A DNA stretch of 64,000 bases, from assembly GCF_026914265.1 (NCBI RefSeq), contig NC_069130.1, positions 42,214,429 to 42,278,428 of the forward strand. Direction: 5' to 3'. Origin of the DNA: Mya arenaria (lineage: Eukaryota; Mollusca; Bivalvia; Myida; Myidae). Each line of letters opens with the position of its first letter. Position 1 is the stretch's first letter. The position numbers were made by a program, and so were the translations under genes. This document shows, in pieces, positions 61,660-64,000 of this stretch. Below the pieces are notes generated by a model. That model had not been told where the DNA came from and searched no databases. It saw nothing but the letters and a program-made list of their open reading frames with translations.

Positions 61660-62005
61660 TTAAAGCTGCACTCTCACAGATATGCCAATAGTACAACTGT
61701 TTTTCTTTCTTTTTTGTAAATACCTGCAAATCAATGATAAAAGATTGCTGACAAAAAATCAGATCTCTGATTTTCATATTTCCGTTCGAAAATTAATGTT
61801 ATATAGCTTTAAACCGTTACTAACGGGTTAAGAAAATTGCATAAAATATCAATTTTTGAACTTAAATATTAAAATCTGCGGTCTAACATTTTTGTCAGCA
61901 GTCTTATGTAACTTGTTTCCACGGATTTACGCAAAAATTGGCTCGTTCCAAGACAAAAAATAAAAAAGTTGTCAATATGTTCAATCTGTGAGAGTGCAGC
62001 TTTAA
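61660..62005. mobile_element. TTAA-flanked MITE (piggyBac-like)
   Basis: Ends AGCTGCACTCTCACAGAT and ATCTGTGAGAGTGCAGCT are exact inverted repeats, with TTAA on both sides (61,660-61,663 and 62,002-62,005). TTAA duplication is the hallmark of piggyBac-type transposition. The insertion starts four bases after the exon 6 end of the transposase gene, inside the donor context. Confidence 0.85.
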
Positions 62006-63651
62006 ATTTATACAGATCGACGATGCATTTAGATGGCGTTATGTGATTAAGGCGTCAGTCAACGATAAAGATGCAAGAATGTCGAGTGATGCCTATTTGT
62101 TGCACTTATTGAAACCAGTAATAAACCATATTTGAAACCATAAAGGCAATCATATGTAACAATGGGGGTAAAAATTTGTGTACGAACTACATATATATGA
62201 ACATATTCAAGTTATGAGTATAATTTGTTATTTGTAAAACTTAATAATTTTCAGGACAAAACAAAAACCGCTACCTGCTAGCGTACTTCTGCTGGAGGAC
62301 CATGATCGGCCTTAACGAGGAGATACGCTATTTGATGCAGGTAGCAGGTCATGCCAGGTGCATAATAGACGCTGGGTTCGGGCGAATCAAGGCGCTTTAC
62401 AGGCGAACGGACTGTGAAACCTTGAGCGACCTAGGTTAGTTAAAAGAAGTATTCTCATTCAACAAAAACAACAGACTGATTTAAGTTTATTTAAATCAAA
62501 TGATTGAACAAAAACATCGAAATTATATCGTGAATGTGGTAATTTTTATTAATCATTTTCAGAAAACGTTGTTGCATCTTCTTCAACTACAAATGAGGCT
62601 GTCCTTTACAAGAAACCTGACGGGACCTCGAGGTTTGAATGGCGGGAATGGAAGACATTTCTTGGGGAACAGTTTCGTACACTAAAAGGAATAAGGTCAT
62701 ATTAGCAGTTCCGATTCACCTATGAGTCGCCTGGCATCATTTTTTTGAAGAAAGGAGAAGACAACGAGGAGACGAGCTACTGTGTGTTCCGTGGTGGAAA
62801 TGTATTGCGAAGTAGACCGCAGGAAGTACAAGCTGCTGGTTTAAGCCGCGAGCGCCAGGCATACTTGGCAACTCACGTGCGAAAATACTTGCGGGCGAAG
62901 AACAAGGACACAACATGTCCGCTTTCTGAGGAATAGTGCCAAGTGTCTGACATCACTGAATAAGTGGACATATTTCGCGTGTGAATTGCTATTGTGCTGT
63001 TGTTTGTTGTTAAAATACAGATTGTAACGTTTATGTACACATAGTTATTGAACATTGATAATTTAATGTTTTTTTTTGTTTTTTTTTTTAAATGCTAAAG
63101 ACGATGGCTTGAAAACACACTTCAAGATACTCTGCGAAACATATAGGGACTGTTTTTATATCATATGGGTATACAGCGTTTATTAAGGTAATATCACTAC
63201 GGGAGATCCTTCAATACGTTTTATCAAATATCAGAATAATGATAATAATTAATAGAAAATTTACCAAAAATTGTTGAAAAATAAGCCAGCGAAATTTTCA
63301 TTCTAAATAGCAGTCCTCGTTGCCATGGTTACATCAACATTTATGCAGTGTTTGTGCAGTTACCGAAATACTTTTCTATTGTTACCATTCAGTTAAAGTT
63401 TCAATTTTTTACCATTAAATGCATGACAGTAAACTAGCAAATGATTATATGTCTTCGTTTTTGTTTTGTTCAACGTTCCAAGATCGGCATGGTGATGGTC
63501 TTTGATATTGAAATTAAGCATTAAAAAAATTATGCATTTCAATTTAGTTGGTATTTTTAGAACACACAGAAATTGTACTTTGTATTTTTGCAAAAAAAAT
63601 AATTTTGATAAAATATGCGATAAGGGTCGTTTTCACAGGCCGGCGGTCGTA

Positions 63652-64000
63652 TAAAATACTCTGTCAATCAGACAACAGGTGGGATTTTTCTTGTTGCTTG
63701 TGAAAAAATACAAAGTACTTAATCTGTTGTTTAATAAAATACCTTCTTTTTCATCAGAGGATTGATAATTATAAATCTAAGACAATGTTAATCATTGCAT
63801 TATCACTAGTGTACGAGAATGATGAAATATAGGCTATATTTAAGCAACTCCAGTTATACCCCATCCCCTAAAGATCAGCCAGTGTTATATACTAGTACCT
63901 CTTCTTGACTTTAAGCTGAGAACAGTCATTAACTTTTTTTCCTTTTCTTCTTTATGCAACAAAGTTGGTATCAGTAGTTTAAAATAAAATTAAGTGCACA
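63652..64000. other. Flank right of the 5.2-kb transposon
   Basis: No gene or repeat recognised up to the window end. Confidence 0.35.

Larger units (their letters stand above)
58657..62936 (+). pseudogene. RNase-H-like (DDE) transposase gene, eight exons, disabled
   Basis: Exons 58,657-58,671; 59,113-59,194; 59,480-60,178; 60,602-60,742; 61,104-61,285; 61,459-61,655; 62,255-62,434; 62,563-62,936, all with GT/AG borders and consistent phase. The product would be about 622 aa. N-terminus: MDDLELIQRFYDEFFGH, an acidic linker, then CDCTSMC. Middle: YVPRCHGNQGRRPIPALTF, PAAPRGRSK, then a zinc-site-like EDVCVTCEMA. Core: YTFDFAQNLCLPHHSRQMGP, LHADNCGGQNKNR, VAGHARCIIDAGFGRIKAL, which gives a plausible catalytic triad: D in FDFAQ, D in HADN and D in DAGFG. 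It resembles the animal uncharacterised family I recall as DUF7869; that name needs checking. Broken by TAA at 59,740, a 1-base shift in an A run near 59,980, and TAG at 62,703. The otherwise clean frame suggests recent death or assembly error. Confidence 0.75.
58471..63649 (+). mobile_element. 5.2-kb DNA transposon with 35-bp TIRs and DDE-like gene
   Basis: Left repeat 58,471-58,505 begins TGACCGCCGGCCTGAG; the inverted right repeat 63,615-63,649 begins, read inward, CGACCGCCGGCCTGTG; both run on through AAAACG to CTTATCGCAT with 3 mismatches in 35. TA lies outside both ends (58,469-58,470 and 63,650-63,651), consistent with a TA target duplication. One gene fills the interior in the same orientation, with its start codon about 190 bp from the left end. 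Later insertions into it: a tRNA-like sequence, a SINE-head fragment and a TTAA MITE. The superfamily is not one I can name. Confidence 0.82.

Overview
The window is AT-rich, intron-containing eukaryotic DNA. Its repeat content points to a bivalve mollusc: a tRNA-headed SINE, CR1/Jockey-like LINEs with pentanucleotide tails, GC-rich and TTAA-type MITEs, and 135-165 bp tandem repeats between short inverted ends. The species cannot be fixed from sequence alone. There are no operons, CRISPR arrays or rRNA genes, and I saw no retrovirus, LTR element or Polinton.

Region 1 (1-29,500) is a cluster of six copies of a small CDC25-type dual-specificity phosphatase gene. Copies 1-3 are on the minus strand and copies 4-6 on the plus strand, pointing away from a centre near 13.3 kb. 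Each copy has up to four exons: a short MPPQ-start exon, a basic N-terminal exon, a rhodanese exon with the HCEFSSER active site, and a C-terminal exon ending in a SWAAG-type tail. Copy 2 (294 aa) and copy 3 (277 aa) are open with all splice sites. Copy 1 is cut by the window edge. Copies 4, 5 and 6 are pseudogenes, and copy 4 has lost the catalytic cysteine. All six share one promoter layout: a palindrome-bearing block, a CTAATTGG-like box, a TTTGAGGTGTTCA-like box and a TATA box. LINE fragments, a SINE with 12-bp target duplications and a 2.6-kb element with about 476-bp terminal inverted repeats have inserted among the copies.

Region 2 (about 31,300-44,300) holds a long multi-exon gene. 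Small exons encoding C2H2-type zinc fingers lead into a 4-kb last exon with a SWIM-type zinc finger and a KDZ (Kyakuja-Dileera-Zisupton) transposase domain. The zinc-finger part contains a 2A-like ribosome-skipping motif, DVEQNPGP, at an exon border. The last exon has about six frame changes. MITEs and a foldback element lie in its introns.

Region 3 (44,800-57,700) is mostly repeats. One is a 546-bp element with terminal inverted repeats and a perfect 9-bp target duplication, carrying a first exon of a RecQ-like helicase. Others are a 1.2-kb inverted-repeat element and three families of tandem-repeat elements.

Region 4 (58,471-63,649) is a complete-looking 5.2-kb DNA transposon with 35-bp terminal inverted repeats, TA at both borders and an eight-exon transposase-like gene. 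The gene has an RNase-H-like pattern (FDFAQN, HADNCGGQNKN, DAGFGRIK) and three disabling changes. I cannot assign it to a named superfamily from memory, so it is the best candidate here for a little-described system, together with the 2A motif and the helicase-carrying element.
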